Positions 41,872-51,028 of a stretch of 64,000 nt of DNA are shown one piece after another (the stretch's first letter is position 1; every line of letters starts with the position of its first letter). The notes below the pieces were generated by a model. The model saw nothing but the letters and a program-made list of their open reading frames with translations, had not been told where the DNA came from and searched no databases. The translations under genes and the position numbers were made by a program. This DNA comes from Novosphingobium sp. KCTC 2891 (GTDB lineage: Bacteria; Pseudomonadota; Alphaproteobacteria; Sphingomonadales; Sphingomonadaceae): the NCBI RefSeq assembly GCF_025938155.1, contig NZ_JAPCZG010000006.1, positions 170,540 to 234,539 on the forward strand, written 5' to 3'.

Positions 41872-44178
41872 ATGTCGCGATATATACTTCATTGCCTTGC
41901 TGGTGCCTCCGTGTTCGGCCTTGCTGCGGCCGTCACGCCCGCAGCCCGTGCCCAGTCTGTTGCCCAGCCCGAGGTCGGTCCTGAGGCCCAGGTCGAAAAC
42001 GGATCGGGTGGTGGTCTGGAAGAGATCATCGTCACCGCGCAAAAGCGGTCGGAAAAATTGCAAAGCGTCCCGATTTCCGTAACCGCCGTCACCGGTGGGG
42101 CAATCGAAAAGCTACATGGTGCCACCATCGAGGCCCTGCAGGGTTCGGTGCCTAACGTGCAGATCAGCAGCTTTGCCAACACGCCCTCGACTGCGGTCTT
42201 CAATATTCGCGGCATCGGGGTGATCGACGCCGATCCCTACGCGGGCAACACCGTGTCCATCGTGCTCGACGGCGTGCCGCAGGTGTTTGCGATCGGCGCG
42301 CTGGTCAACATCTACGACATCGACCGGGTCGAGATCCTGCGCGGCCCCCAGGGCACGCTGTTCGGCGCCAACACCACCGGCGGCGTGGTCAACATCGTTT
42401 CGCAGGCCCCGGACAACGACCTGTCGGCCAAGGGCGAGCTTTCGTTCGGCAACTATTCCCGCATCGAGGCCAAGGGCGTGCTCAACGCGCCATTGACCGA
42501 CACCCTCAGTTCGCGCTTCTCGGTCTCCCACATGGAGCACGATGGCTACGTTACGAACGTGGTGAACGGCAGCGACATGGGAAGGCGCAACGTGTCGCTT
42601 TACCGTGGCCAGCTTCGCTGGCAGGCGACGGACAACTTCGACGCCACCCTCCTTGGCGAATACGCTCTCAGCCGCAATGGCGCGCCGGTCGTCATCAATG
42701 GCGCATATCCGGGCGAGCCTCTCTACGTCGCTCCCGGCACGCAGGGCATGTACGCGTCGATCTGTTCTGCCCCGACCGTGCCGTGCGCTGCGCCTGACCG
42801 CTACCTGTCCGCCAATGACTCCGTGCCCGACCGGTCGGACATGGACACCTATCGCAGCGTCCTGACCCTGAACTGGAAAGGCACCGCGCTGGGCGACATC
42901 ACGTCGGTTACCGGCTACAAGAAGAACAAGCTGACCGAGTTCACCGACCAGGACGCGACCCCTGTTTTCCTTGCCGACACCGGTCGCCATGCGGATCTGT
43001 GGCAGTTCACTCAGGAACTGCGCAGCAGCTTCGATATGGGTGATCGCGCCCGGGCCATCGTCGGGGCCTTCTTCGTCAAGGATCACTACGACCTCAGCAA
43101 CGCCTTCCGCGTCGCATTTGCCGCGCCCGGGCTCATCCAGATCAACACGCAGGACCAGGACAATCATTCGATCTCCGGCTTTGCGCAGACCTATGTCGAC
43201 CTGACGGACACGCTGCGTGCCCAGGCGGGTATCCGCTTCACGCATGAACGGACGCGGATGAATGCGGCCACGGTGACATCGATCAACGCGTCGGGCGTGA
43301 CCGACTTCGAGGCGACCGGGAACACCGTTCTCCAGACGGTCGTCGGGAATGGCGAGAAGACCTGGAACAACGTGGGCTGGAAGCTGGGTCTGGACTGGAA
43401 GGTCCAACCCGACATGCTGCTCTACGGCTACTGGGCGCGCGGGTTCAAATCGGGCGGCTTCGTGGGCCGCGTGGGCCTGCCCAGCGACATCGGACCGTTC
43501 AATCCGGAATTCGTCGACACGCTCGAGGCCGGCCTGAAGACCGATCTGTTCGACCGCCACCTGCGCGTGAACCTGTCCGGCTTCTATACGATCTACCGCG
43601 ACCTGCAGGTGGCGCAGATCTACGTGACCAAGAATCCGGACACCGGGCTGCCGCTGCAAGGGAACACCATCCAGAATGCGGGCAAGGCTGAAATCAAGGG
43701 CTTCGAACTCGAGGTTTCCGCAAATCCGATCCATGGCCTGACCCTCAACGGATCGCTGGCCTTCCTCGATGCCCGCTACAAGAATTTCCCCTACGTCGAT
43801 CCGCTGACGCTCAAACTCGTCGATCTGGCAGGATACCGCCTGCAGAACGCGCCGAAGTGGTCCGCTACGGCCGGGTTCAACTATCGCGCCGAAATCGGCG
43901 ACAATGTCGTCTCGTTCAGTGCCAGCTACCGCTATACCGGCCAGAAATACCTGACCGCGATCCTCGATACCCCGCGCGCCAGTATCCAGCCCACCCACAT
44001 TGTCGATGCCAGCATCGACTGGACGCTGCCTGACGACCGCTTCACCATAGGGTTCTGGGCCAAGAACCTGCTGGATAACCGGTACATCGACAGCATCTAC
44101 GACGCACCGGGCTATTCGGGCCTCGGTTCCTTCGCACCTCCGCGCGAATATGGCATCACCACCAAGGTGCGGCTGTGA
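41872..44178 (+). CDS. TonB-dependent outer membrane receptor
   Basis: 768 residues. Signal peptide (ASVFGLAAAVTPAARAQS), TonB box EEIIVTAQKR, plug (to IEILRGPQGTLFGANTTGGV), then a barrel with the terminal segment FAPPREYGITTKVRL. It heads a three-gene operon with NTF2-like and SDR genes, so it probably imports an organic substrate. The next gene starts at GTG overlapping its stop (GTGA). Confidence 0.93.
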   Translation: MSRYILHCLAGASVFGLAAAVTPAARAQSVAQPEVGPEAQVENGSGGGLEEIIVTAQKRSEKLQSVPISVTAVTGGAIEKLHGATIEALQGSVPNVQISSFANTPSTAVFNIRGIGVIDADPYAGNTVSIVLDGVPQVFAIGALVNIYDIDRVEILRGPQGTLFGANTTGGVVNIVSQAPDNDLSAKGELSFGNYSRIEAKGVLNAPLTDTLSSRFSVSHMEHDGYVTNVVNGSDMGRRNVSLYRGQLRWQATDNFDATLLGEYALSRNGAPVVINGAYPGEPLYVAPGTQGMYASICSAPTVPCAAPDRYLSANDSVPDRSDMDTYRSVLTLNWKGTALGDITSVTGYKKNKLTEFTDQDATPVFLADTGRHADLWQFTQELRSSFDMGDRARAIVGAFFVKDHYDLSNAFRVAFAAPGLIQINTQDQDNHSISGFAQTYVDLTDTLRAQAGIRFTHERTRMNAATVTSINASGVTDFEATGNTVLQTVVGNGEKTWNNVGWKLGLDWKVQPDMLLYGYWARGFKSGGFVGRVGLPSDIGPFNPEFVDTLEAGLKTDLFDRHLRVNLSGFYTIYRDLQVAQIYVTKNPDTGLPLQGNTIQNAGKAEIKGFELEVSANPIHGLTLNGSLAFLDARYKNFPYVDPLTLKLVDLAGYRLQNAPKWSATAGFNYRAEIGDNVVSFSASYRYTGQKYLTAILDTPRASIQPTHIVDASIDWTLPDDRFTIGFWAKNLLDNRYIDSIYDAPGYSGLGSFAPPREYGITTKVRL

Positions 44179-44717
44179 CGGCACAGCCGGAAATCGAAGA
44201 CCGCCTGCAGCGGATCGAGGAGCGGTTGGCGCTCCTCGACAGGCGCGCCGCGATCACCGATGTCCTGGTCCGTTATTCGCGGGCGCTGGACTGGCTGGAC
44301 GTGGACTTGCTGGACGGCGTTTTCGCGCCGTCCGCAACGGTCGACTACGGTTTCTTCAAGGGAAGCTGGGAGGATTTCCGTCCCGTTCTTGTCGAGATGG
44401 AACGCTCGTTCGGCCGTCGCTGGCATATGGCGGTGCAGAGCGACATGCGCTTCGATCAGGACGGCGCCTGGGTAACGTCCTACAACATTGCCATGTCGGC
44501 TCCCGGCACGGGTGAAGGCGGCGCGGCCGACGAAGTCAGCGGATTTTGCGGCTATTATGTCGACCGCTTCGTCGAAGCCGCGGACGGCTGGCGGATCGCA
44601 TCACGCAAGCATGTGCTGATCACCGCATCGAACTGGGTCGAAATGGCGCCAGGCGGACCGCTTGCCGCGCTCAACCTGATCGGCCCTACCGCGCCGTCCC
44701 ATTCGGATTATCGCTGA
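44175..44717 (+). CDS. SnoaL/NTF2-like protein
   Basis: 180 residues from GTG in a GTGA overlap with the receptor. The SnoaL_4-like layout is clear (LDRRAAITDVLVRYSRALDW; DAVFAPSATVDY-type strand; HVLITASNWVEM). Homologues include ketosteroid-isomerase-like and dehydratase-type enzymes as well as oxygenase small-subunit-like folds. No dioxygenase large subunit is adjacent. Its job in this small operon is unknown. Confidence 0.8.
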   Translation: MTAQPEIEDRLQRIEERLALLDRRAAITDVLVRYSRALDWLDVDLLDGVFAPSATVDYGFFKGSWEDFRPVLVEMERSFGRRWHMAVQSDMRFDQDGAWVTSYNIAMSAPGTGEGGAADEVSGFCGYYVDRFVEAADGWRIASRKHVLITASNWVEMAPGGPLAALNLIGPTAPSHSDYR

Positions 44718-44736
44718 CAGGTTTCGGAGAAATTGC

Positions 44737-45510
44737 ATGAACAGGCTTCAAGGCAAAGTTGCGATCATCACGGGTGCGGCCCGTGGTCAGGGAGAGGCGA
44801 CCGCTCGCCTGTTTGCGCAAGAGGGCGCGACGGTGATCATGACCGACGTGCTGGCCGAAGGTGAGGACGTCGCTGCCAACATCGGCAGCGCGGCACGGTT
44901 CGTGACCATGGACGTGCGCGACGAGGATGCATGGACCCGTCTGGTCGCGCAGGTGGAGGCTGAACACGGTCGGATTGACGCGCTGGTGAACAATGCGGCC
45001 GTGGTGGAAGCGGCGCCCATGGAAGAACTGACGCTGGCGAGCTTCGAGCGCATGTTGGGTATCAATCTGATCGGCACCTGGCTCGGCACCCGCGCCGTGG
45101 CGCCGATCATGCGCCGGCAGGGCCGGGGCGCGATCGTCAATGTCTCGTCGACCAGCGGACTGCGCGGCAACGCCAACATGACGACGTATGATGCCAGCAA
45201 ATGGGGGGTCCGCGGCATGTCCAAGGCGATGGCCATGGAATTGGCGCCACACAATGTCCGCGTCAACACGGTGCACCCTGGCGCGATCGACACGCCGATG
45301 CTGAACCCGTCTCAGCGCGAAACCAGCGAAATCGCTGCCGAACTGGGCCTGCCAATGGCACGTGTGGGGCAGCCGCTGGAGGTTGCCAACGCATCGCTGT
45401 TCCTGGTGAGCGACGACGCGTCCTATGTCAGCGGCGCCGAACTTGCCGTGGATGGGGCATGGACGGCTGGCTTTTTTCCGGTCCGCGTCGGAGACCAATC
45501 CTTTGACTAG
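44737..45510 (+). CDS. Short-chain dehydrogenase/reductase
   Basis: 257-residue classical SDR with GAARGQGEATAR (Gly motif), NNAAV, and catalytic Ser/Tyr/Lys in NVSSTSGLRGNANMTTYDAS followed by K. C-terminal YVSGAELAVDGAWTAG is typical. Close in pattern to 3-alpha-hydroxysteroid/(S)-alcohol dehydrogenase-like SDRs. Last gene of the TonB-NTF2-SDR operon. Confidence 0.92.
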   Translation: MNRLQGKVAIITGAARGQGEATARLFAQEGATVIMTDVLAEGEDVAANIGSAARFVTMDVRDEDAWTRLVAQVEAEHGRIDALVNNAAVVEAAPMEELTLASFERMLGINLIGTWLGTRAVAPIMRRQGRGAIVNVSSTSGLRGNANMTTYDASKWGVRGMSKAMAMELAPHNVRVNTVHPGAIDTPMLNPSQRETSEIAAELGLPMARVGQPLEVANASLFLVSDDASYVSGAELAVDGAWTAGFFPVRVGDQSFD

Positions 45511-45626
45511 GCAGACACGAACTATTCTTCCAGTCAGTGATCCAAGTTAATTTCCGAATTCGTCCAAAACCATGACATGAAATCCGGCAATTGGCGCCTC
45601 TCCTCCTCAGCGCAAATTGCCGGCAA

Positions 45627-45663
45627 GGTGGGGACTGGCCAATTTGGATTTCCGGTCCCCACC
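45627..45663. repeat. Inverted repeat GGTGGGGAC ... GTCCCCACC
   Basis: Perfect 9-bp arms separated by 19 bases, extendable by a further partly paired triplet. No T-run. It may be an end or regulatory hairpin of a mobile element remnant; origin not identified. Confidence 0.45.
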
Positions 45664-45835
45664 GAACTGCAGGTCGACTTCTCGGCTTCCAAAGCAGGTG
45701 GGCCCGCGACCTCAAGCGTCGCTCGAACCGGAACATAGGACTTAGCCCTGCAGTTCGCCCACAAAACAGGGGGACTTGTCAGCCTGATGCGATACGCTCT
45801 CCGTTGGTCAGACGCCCCCTACCCCGGGCAACAGT

Positions 45836-46496
45836 TCAGGCCATAAGGTTTTGCCAATCAACAAAGGCTGCCGAGCGGCGAAGCTTGTCAGTCTGACGAT
45901 CGACGAGGTGACGCTCCTGGGAGAAGTGGTTGTGGATCGCGGCGTGGGCTTAGGCGAACTTCTGCAGCGACTTCATCTGCCGAAAGCGTTGCATGGCTCG
46001 CTCTCTTCGTAGGAACAGCAGAGGGGAGTTTCCGGTGCGGTTGATTACGTGCCGGCCGACTTCACGGCGATCCTCTTTGCCCAGTGCACGCATGGCGTCG
46101 GGGGTGGGACCTAAGGCCATCCGTTACGATGGTCTCGGCCCGCCCAGGGCGCTTCAACCCCTTGTGCATGAACCGGAATGCAGCCGCATCCAAAGCCGGA
46201 AGCCGTGCCCTCACCTTGCCCGCTGTCGCCGGATGTCGGCGGCCGACATCGGCCCAAACCGGTTCCCCACAGCCACACCGTCTCGCGGCAGATGTCGATA
46301 CCGCGCTCTAACTGGAGGTCCTCCACGTTCAGCAAACTCAGCGGAAAGCACACATACATCACAAGGACCGGGCGGATTACCTCCGGCGACGAATGAAAAT
46401 ACCGAATCGTATTTTCTGGTTTGCGAGGGCGGCCGATGATCGGGCCCCCACCTTCCCTTTCCCCGTTTCCAGAGGCGCGGTCCCTTTGACACCACC
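45836..46496 (-). pseudogene. IS6-family transposase pseudogene (copy D), nearly full length
   Basis: Minus strand from a diverged end motif (GGTGTCAAAGGGACCGCGCC): IIGRPRKPENTIRYFHSSPE, VIRPVLVMYVCFPLSLLNVE, then frameshifts and loss of the first catalytic Asp region. Later pieces are AETIVTDGLRSHP, then RRERAMQRFRQMKSLQKFA, a stop, AHAAIHNHFSQERHLVDRQT and the normal end DWQNLMA. It keeps the true C-terminus, unlike the other copies. Confidence 0.75.
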
Positions 46497-46535
46497 CGTG
46501 CCGTTGCGGTCGCGCGTGACTCGCTAACAAAGCGG

Positions 46536-46552
46536 TATCCGCCACGCGGATA
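46536..46552. promoter_or_regulatory. IclR-type operator candidate, site 1 (TonB receptor)
   Basis: TATCCGC-CAC-GCGGATA, a perfect 7-bp inverted repeat with a 3-bp spacer, 78 bp before the TonB receptor start. It is the best match among four sites of the same pattern in the right third of the window. Confidence 0.65.
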
Positions 46553-46629
46553 GTTTGTCAGGTGCGAATTGAGTGCTTCCCGACGTGCCCCATACGTTGG
46601 CGACGTTCAGTGGAAGGGGGTTTCCCGAC

Positions 46630-48963
46630 GTGACTAGCCAGCTTTTCCGTACCTGCTCTTACGCAGCATTCATGACAGCTTCGTTGCTCGCCAATCCGGC
46701 CAAGGCGCAAGAGGCACCGGCGGGCGACAGCACGGCGGAGGCCGACGGCGGCATCGTCGTCACCGCGCGTCGCCGCGAGGAAACGCTTCAGGACGTTCCC
46801 GTCGCCATCAATGTCCTGTCCCAAAGCGCCATCGAACAGCGCGGCATCGCGAACGTAACCGCGGTCGCATCGCTGACACCGGGTCTTCAGTTTGACACGG
46901 GCGCTTCACCTGCCGACGTGCGCCCGAGCCTGCGAGGTATCGCGCTGGTCGAAGGGCGCTCCAACGTCGCCATCATCATCGACGGGATCGACGCCACCGG
47001 CGTCTCGCTCAACACCACCATCGGCGGGGGCGGCGCACAGACCGCCGCGGCGCTGATGGACCTTCAGCGCATCGAAGTGGTGAAAGGCCCGCAGACGGTC
47101 TATTTCGGCCGCTCCGCCTTCGCCGGGGCCATCCAGTTCATCAGCAAGGATCCCGAGTTCAAGCCCGGCGCCACGATGAACTTCGCCATGGGTACCTATG
47201 GCCAGCAGGAACTGACGGCTCACGTCACGGGCCCGATCATCGGCGATACCGTGGCCGCCAAGCTCTCCGCCACCTATCGTGATTTCCAGGGCTTCTACCA
47301 GAATCCGGGCAACGGTCAGGGCCTCGATGCGGATCGCACCTGGGGCGTGGGCGGATCGATCCTCATCAGGAGCGGCGGCTTCACCGGCAAGATCCGCGCC
47401 AACTATATCAACGACAATGCAGGCCCCGGCGCAGGCTTCATCCTTCCCCGCGCCGACACGTCGCTTTACGGCGTCAACCGGATCACGGCGGACAATTTTG
47501 ACGAAAGTCAGGTCGCGATCTCGTCGGACCACGTCTATGCGGGCAACGATTCCAAGACCTACCGCGGCGTGCTCGACCTCAAGTACGATCTGGGCGGCGG
47601 CTTCACGATCAACTCGCTGTCCGGCTACAATCGCATCAAGAGCCACATCGAGTTCGACTTCGACAAGAAGGCGGCGAACGTTCCTTCGGGCACCAATTTG
47701 GGCAACGGTTTCGTCAACTGCCTGCCCGGAACCTGCGTCGGCATCTTCGACTTCGACACGGATCTTGAACAGATCAGCACAGACCTGCGGCTGAGCTACG
47801 ATTCGGGTCCTTTGCGCGCGATGATCGGCGGCTACTACTTCGACGAGAACTACCAGGAACTGGACTATACTCGCTTCCTCGGTGCCCGGCCGTTCATCAC
47901 CAGCACGCGTGAAAACATCCCGGTGCGGCCGGCGCGGCTGTTCACCAACACCTATTCGGGCTTCGGCTCGCTCGAATACGAGCTGGGCGCGCTGACCCTG
48001 TCCAGCGAACTGCGCTACAACCACGAGATCATCCGCGCAGAGGCCGCAACCGGCGTGAACATCCTGTTCCTGACCGGGTCGAACGCGATCAGCTTCCGCG
48101 GCAAGACCTCGTTCGATTCCTGGCTGCCGCGCGCCAGCGTGCGGTTCAAGGTCTCGCCCGATCTGAATGTCTACGCCAGCGCGGCCAAGGGATCGAAGCC
48201 GGGCGGTTTCAACACCGGCCAGGTGCGCGACGACCTGCGCCCGTTCGGTCAGGAAACGATCTGGACGTACGAGATCGGCGCCAAGGGTTCGGCGATGAAC
48301 GGCGCGCTTTCGTTCGAGGCCGGGGCCTATTACTCCGATTGGAGCAACGTCCAGGTCACCACGATCTGCTACGGCAGCGCGAGCGTCTTCGGACCGGAAG
48401 CGCAATGCCCGTCCTCGAGCGCGGTGAGCCTCAACTACATCATCAATGCCAAGAAGGCGCGGGTGAAGGGCTTCGAACTGAGCGCGACCGCTAAGCCGAC
48501 CGACTGGTTCACCCTGACCGGCAGCTACACCTACACCGACTCCAAGTTCACCGACTTTGTGGCGCGTGACGTGTTTCCTGCGCCCGCGGGCACCACCCGC
48601 CAGTTCGGCGGCAACCGCGTCCCGCTCATCCCCAAGCACTCGCTCGTCACCACCGCGAAAGTCGACGTGCCGCTGAACGATGCGCTCGACGGGTTCGTCG
48701 AGATGACCGGGAAGTACCGCAGCGCGCGCTATGCCCGCTTCGACAACCGCGTCCTCCTGAACCACAAGTTCACCGCGGATGCGCAGATCGGCGTGAAGGG
48801 AGATTCGTGGACTGCGCTGGTCTTCGTCAGCAACATCTTCAACGACATGACCCCGGATTTCAGCCGCTACTACGGCAATTTCAATCCGAGCCGGACCAAC
48901 GGCGAATACATCGGCGCCCCCGCCAAGCGCACCGGCGGCGTGCGCTTCATCAAGAACTTCTGA
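46630..48963 (+). CDS. TonB-dependent outer membrane receptor
   Basis: 777 residues from GTG, chosen because AGGGGG lies 9 bases upstream and a signal peptide follows (CSYAAFMTASLLANPAKAQ). TonB box GGIVVTARRREETLQDVPV; plug to VVKGPQTVYFGRSAFAGAIQ; C-terminal barrel ending GGVRFIKNF. First gene of the IclR-linked cluster, so the likely import gate for its substrate. Confidence 0.93.
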   Translation: MTSQLFRTCSYAAFMTASLLANPAKAQEAPAGDSTAEADGGIVVTARRREETLQDVPVAINVLSQSAIEQRGIANVTAVASLTPGLQFDTGASPADVRPSLRGIALVEGRSNVAIIIDGIDATGVSLNTTIGGGGAQTAAALMDLQRIEVVKGPQTVYFGRSAFAGAIQFISKDPEFKPGATMNFAMGTYGQQELTAHVTGPIIGDTVAAKLSATYRDFQGFYQNPGNGQGLDADRTWGVGGSILIRSGGFTGKIRANYINDNAGPGAGFILPRADTSLYGVNRITADNFDESQVAISSDHVYAGNDSKTYRGVLDLKYDLGGGFTINSLSGYNRIKSHIEFDFDKKAANVPSGTNLGNGFVNCLPGTCVGIFDFDTDLEQISTDLRLSYDSGPLRAMIGGYYFDENYQELDYTRFLGARPFITSTRENIPVRPARLFTNTYSGFGSLEYELGALTLSSELRYNHEIIRAEAATGVNILFLTGSNAISFRGKTSFDSWLPRASVRFKVSPDLNVYASAAKGSKPGGFNTGQVRDDLRPFGQETIWTYEIGAKGSAMNGALSFEAGAYYSDWSNVQVTTICYGSASVFGPEAQCPSSSAVSLNYIINAKKARVKGFELSATAKPTDWFTLTGSYTYTDSKFTDFVARDVFPAPAGTTRQFGGNRVPLIPKHSLVTTAKVDVPLNDALDGFVEMTGKYRSARYARFDNRVLLNHKFTADAQIGVKGDSWTALVFVSNIFNDMTPDFSRYYGNFNPSRTNGEYIGAPAKRTGGVRFIKNF

Positions 48964-48995
48964 CCCCCCTGCCGGCCCCTCCCTGCCGGCGCGAC

Positions 48996-49028
48996 ATGGG
49001 CCTCTTCCGCGCGGGAGGGGCCCATTTT
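48996..49028 (+). terminator. Strong hairpin with T-run between receptor and AhpD-like gene
   Basis: ATGGGCC...GGCCCAT stem extended by CTTCC/GGGAG, tight GCGC loop, followed by TTTT. It looks like an intrinsic terminator, but the next gene starts 48 bp later in the same direction, so it may attenuate read-through and lower its expression relative to the receptor. Confidence 0.6.
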
Positions 49029-49072
49029 CGTAGGTGCGGAGCATCCCCTTGCGATCGAGGAGCGACCAGCCA

Positions 49073-49642
49073 ATGAAACCGCAGACACCTTTCACCCGCA
49101 TCGGCAGGGCCGCGCTTTCGCCCGCGATGCAGGCTTCGTGGGACAGGGCGATGGACCTGCACGGCGATGCCACGTTCACCGAAGTCATGGGCAATGCGCC
49201 CGATGTCTACGCCTGGTATTCGCAGGACTTCTACGCAAAGCTCTATGCCTCGGGCCGGCTTGAACCGTCGCTCGTGGAAATCGTGCGGCTGCGCTTTGCC
49301 AATGTCCACGGCTGCGCGGCGTGCAGCCGCGGCGACCGCATCGCCGCCATGGCCGCGGGCGTCTCGGCGGAGCAAGTCGATGCGATCACCCGCTGGCAGG
49401 ACGGGCCCTTCAGCGCCCGCGAACGCGGCGCGCTGGAACTGGCCGATGTGATGGTGCTGACCAACCCGACCGGAATGGTCACGGCGGACATCTACGCCCG
49501 GCTGAAGGAATGCTTCAGTGACGGCGAACTGGTCGAGCTGGGGGTGATCATGGCGGTGCTAGGCGGCATGGCGAAGTTCGTCTACGCCTTCGACCTGCTC
49601 GAACGCATGGACACGTGCCCGTTTACCGGCGCGAAGCCCTGA
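49073..49642 (+). CDS. Carboxymuconolactone decarboxylase/AhpD family protein
   Basis: 189 residues; GAGGAG precedes the ATG. The CMD/AhpD domain has the redox motif CAACSRGD (Cys81, Cys84) after VEIVRLRFANVHG, and the helical hairpin DGELVELGVIMAVLGGMAKF. Members are peroxidase-like thiol proteins or decarboxylases. The CxxC favours a thiol-based activity over a true decarboxylase. Confidence 0.85.
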   Translation: MKPQTPFTRIGRAALSPAMQASWDRAMDLHGDATFTEVMGNAPDVYAWYSQDFYAKLYASGRLEPSLVEIVRLRFANVHGCAACSRGDRIAAMAAGVSAEQVDAITRWQDGPFSARERGALELADVMVLTNPTGMVTADIYARLKECFSDGELVELGVIMAVLGGMAKFVYAFDLLERMDTCPFTGAKP

Positions 49643-49656
49643 CAGCCGGAGAACGA

Positions 49657-49691
49657 CGATGGGGGAGCGTCCGCCCGGCGCCCCCCGATTG
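49657..49691. terminator. Bidirectional hairpin between convergent genes
   Basis: GATGGGGGAGCG ... CGCCCCCCGATTG pairs over about 10 of 13 positions in the 69-bp gap between the convergent AhpD-like and double-SDR genes. Likely a shared terminator. Confidence 0.4.
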
Positions 49692-49711
49692 TCGCAATGC
49701 TAGATGGCACC

Positions 49712-51028
49712 TCAGGGGTGGACCAGTTCCAACCCGCCGGAAATCGGGATCGCCTGCCCGGTCAGCGCGCCTGCCGCATCAGAGACGAGGAAAGCGATGA
49801 AGCGGCCCACCTCGTCGGGCGTGCCCACCCGGCCGATCGGGGTCTTGCCCTCGATGGCCAGACGGAAACGCTGCGCGCCCTCCTCGCCCAGCGAATCCGC
49901 CACGCTATCGCTCCAGATCAGGCCGGGCTGGACCGCGTTGACCCGGACGCCGCGCGGCCCTGCGATCACGCGCGCGTAGCTCTTGCTCAGGCCGATCATC
50001 GCGGCCTTCGACGCACCATAGGCCGATCCGCCGAAACCGGCGCGCATCCCGGCAACGCTGGCGACGTTGACCACCGAGCCTTGGCCCGCGGCGAGCAGAT
50101 CGAGCATCGCGTCCATTCCCATACGGCAGCCGCCGTAGTTCAGGTTCACCAGAAACTGCGGCACCCCGGCGTCAAGCTCGTCGATGGGGAGATTCTTGGC
50201 CTCGCCCGCATTGTTGACCAATCCGTGCAAAGCGCCGCGTTCCGCCGCGATCACGCGCGCCGCATCGGCCCAGGCGGCGGCATCGGTCACATCCAGCGGG
50301 ATGAAGCAGCCATCACCACCCGCTTCCCGGACTAGCGCCAGCGTTTCCGCGGCAAGATCGGGCTTTCGTCCGCCGATGGCGACCCAGCCACCCTCGCGGC
50401 CGATCTCGATCGCGCTGGCGCGGCCGATGCCAGAGGTCGCGCCGGTGACGAGCACCGCCTTGCCGGTGAGCGACCGGGTGAAGCGCTGCGCAGACCGCGT
50501 GCCCAGGAAAAGGTCCGCACCCGCAACAAAACTCGCGCGTGCATCGCACAGCGCGCGGACGGTTTCGATCACGAGCGCCTCTTCCGCGCCTGCGGGAATC
50601 GCCAGTCGGTTCGAGCGCAGGCGCACCTTGCGCGCAGATGCATCGAGCATCGCGGCCTGCGTCGCCACACGGATCGCATTGGCGGCGGCATCGGCGTCGA
50701 TGGCCGGAACATCAAGGTTTTCGCGCGTGATGGTCAGCAGCGTCGGCTCGCCTTCCGCGCAGACGCGGTTGGCGTACTTCGCAGTCAGCCATGCCGACAG
50801 GATCTCGCGCTCGACCCCGGCGGCATCGCTTGCGCCCAGCGGGCAGTGCACGATGATATCGAAGCGCCTGCCACTGGCGGCAAAACCGGCTTCAAGGTCG
50901 ACCCAGCGCGATTCAACGACCAGCGGGGCGTCGATCTCGGTGATCGAACAACCTGAAAGCGCCGAGCGGACAAGCGCAGCTTCGCGGCCGCCGCTGTTGA
51001 CGACAAGAGCCTGGAGCAATGTGGTCAA
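49712..51028 (-). CDS. Tandem SDR protein: degenerate N-terminal SDR-like domain plus active SDR
   Basis: 438 residues. Residues 190-438 form a complete classical SDR: TGATSGIG (195-202), NNAG, Ser324, Tyr337 and Lys341 (GSAYGASK), C-terminal GQAIPISGGLELV. Residues 1-185 look like a worn SDR: VATQAAMLDASARKVRLRSN mimics the helix after YxxxK and ARASFVAGADLFLG mimics the SDR end, but the glycine motif and YxxxK are gone. It overlaps the bicupin gene stop (ATGA). The N-terminal part may act in dimerisation or regulation. Confidence 0.82.
   Translation of the reverse strand: MTTLLQALVVNSGGREAALVRSALSGCSITEIDAPLVVESRWVDLEAGFAASGRRFDIIVHCPLGASDAAGVEREILSAWLTAKYANRVCAEGEPTLLTITRENLDVPAIDADAAANAIRVATQAAMLDASARKVRLRSNRLAIPAGAEEALVIETVRALCDARASFVAGADLFLGTRSAQRFTRSLTGKAVLVTGATSGIGRASAIEIGREGGWVAIGGRKPDLAAETLALVREAGGDGCFIPLDVTDAAAWADAARVIAAERGALHGLVNNAGEAKNLPIDELDAGVPQFLVNLNYGGCRMGMDAMLDLLAAGQGSVVNVASVAGMRAGFGGSAYGASKAAMIGLSKSYARVIAGPRGVRVNAVQPGLIWSDSVADSLGEEGAQRFRLAIEGKTPIGRVGTPDEVGRFIAFLVSDAAGALTGQAIPISGGLELVHP

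Larger units (their letters stand above)
45511..46535. other. Gene-poor stretch with dead IS6-like copy
   Basis: Between the SDR and the next TonB receptor promoter. It holds a long inverted repeat (45627-45663) and IS6-like copy D. No intact gene is seen. Confidence 0.6.

Noticed and set aside
42112..44184. 690-codon antisense frame over the 41.9-kb TonB receptor
   Set aside because: Same reason: shadow of a well-supported receptor gene.
46906..49194. 762-codon open frame antisense to the TonB receptor
   Set aside because: It mirrors the receptor's codon structure on the opposite strand, has His/Arg/Val-rich nonsense composition and no domain; GC-rich coding DNA often leaves the antisense frame open.
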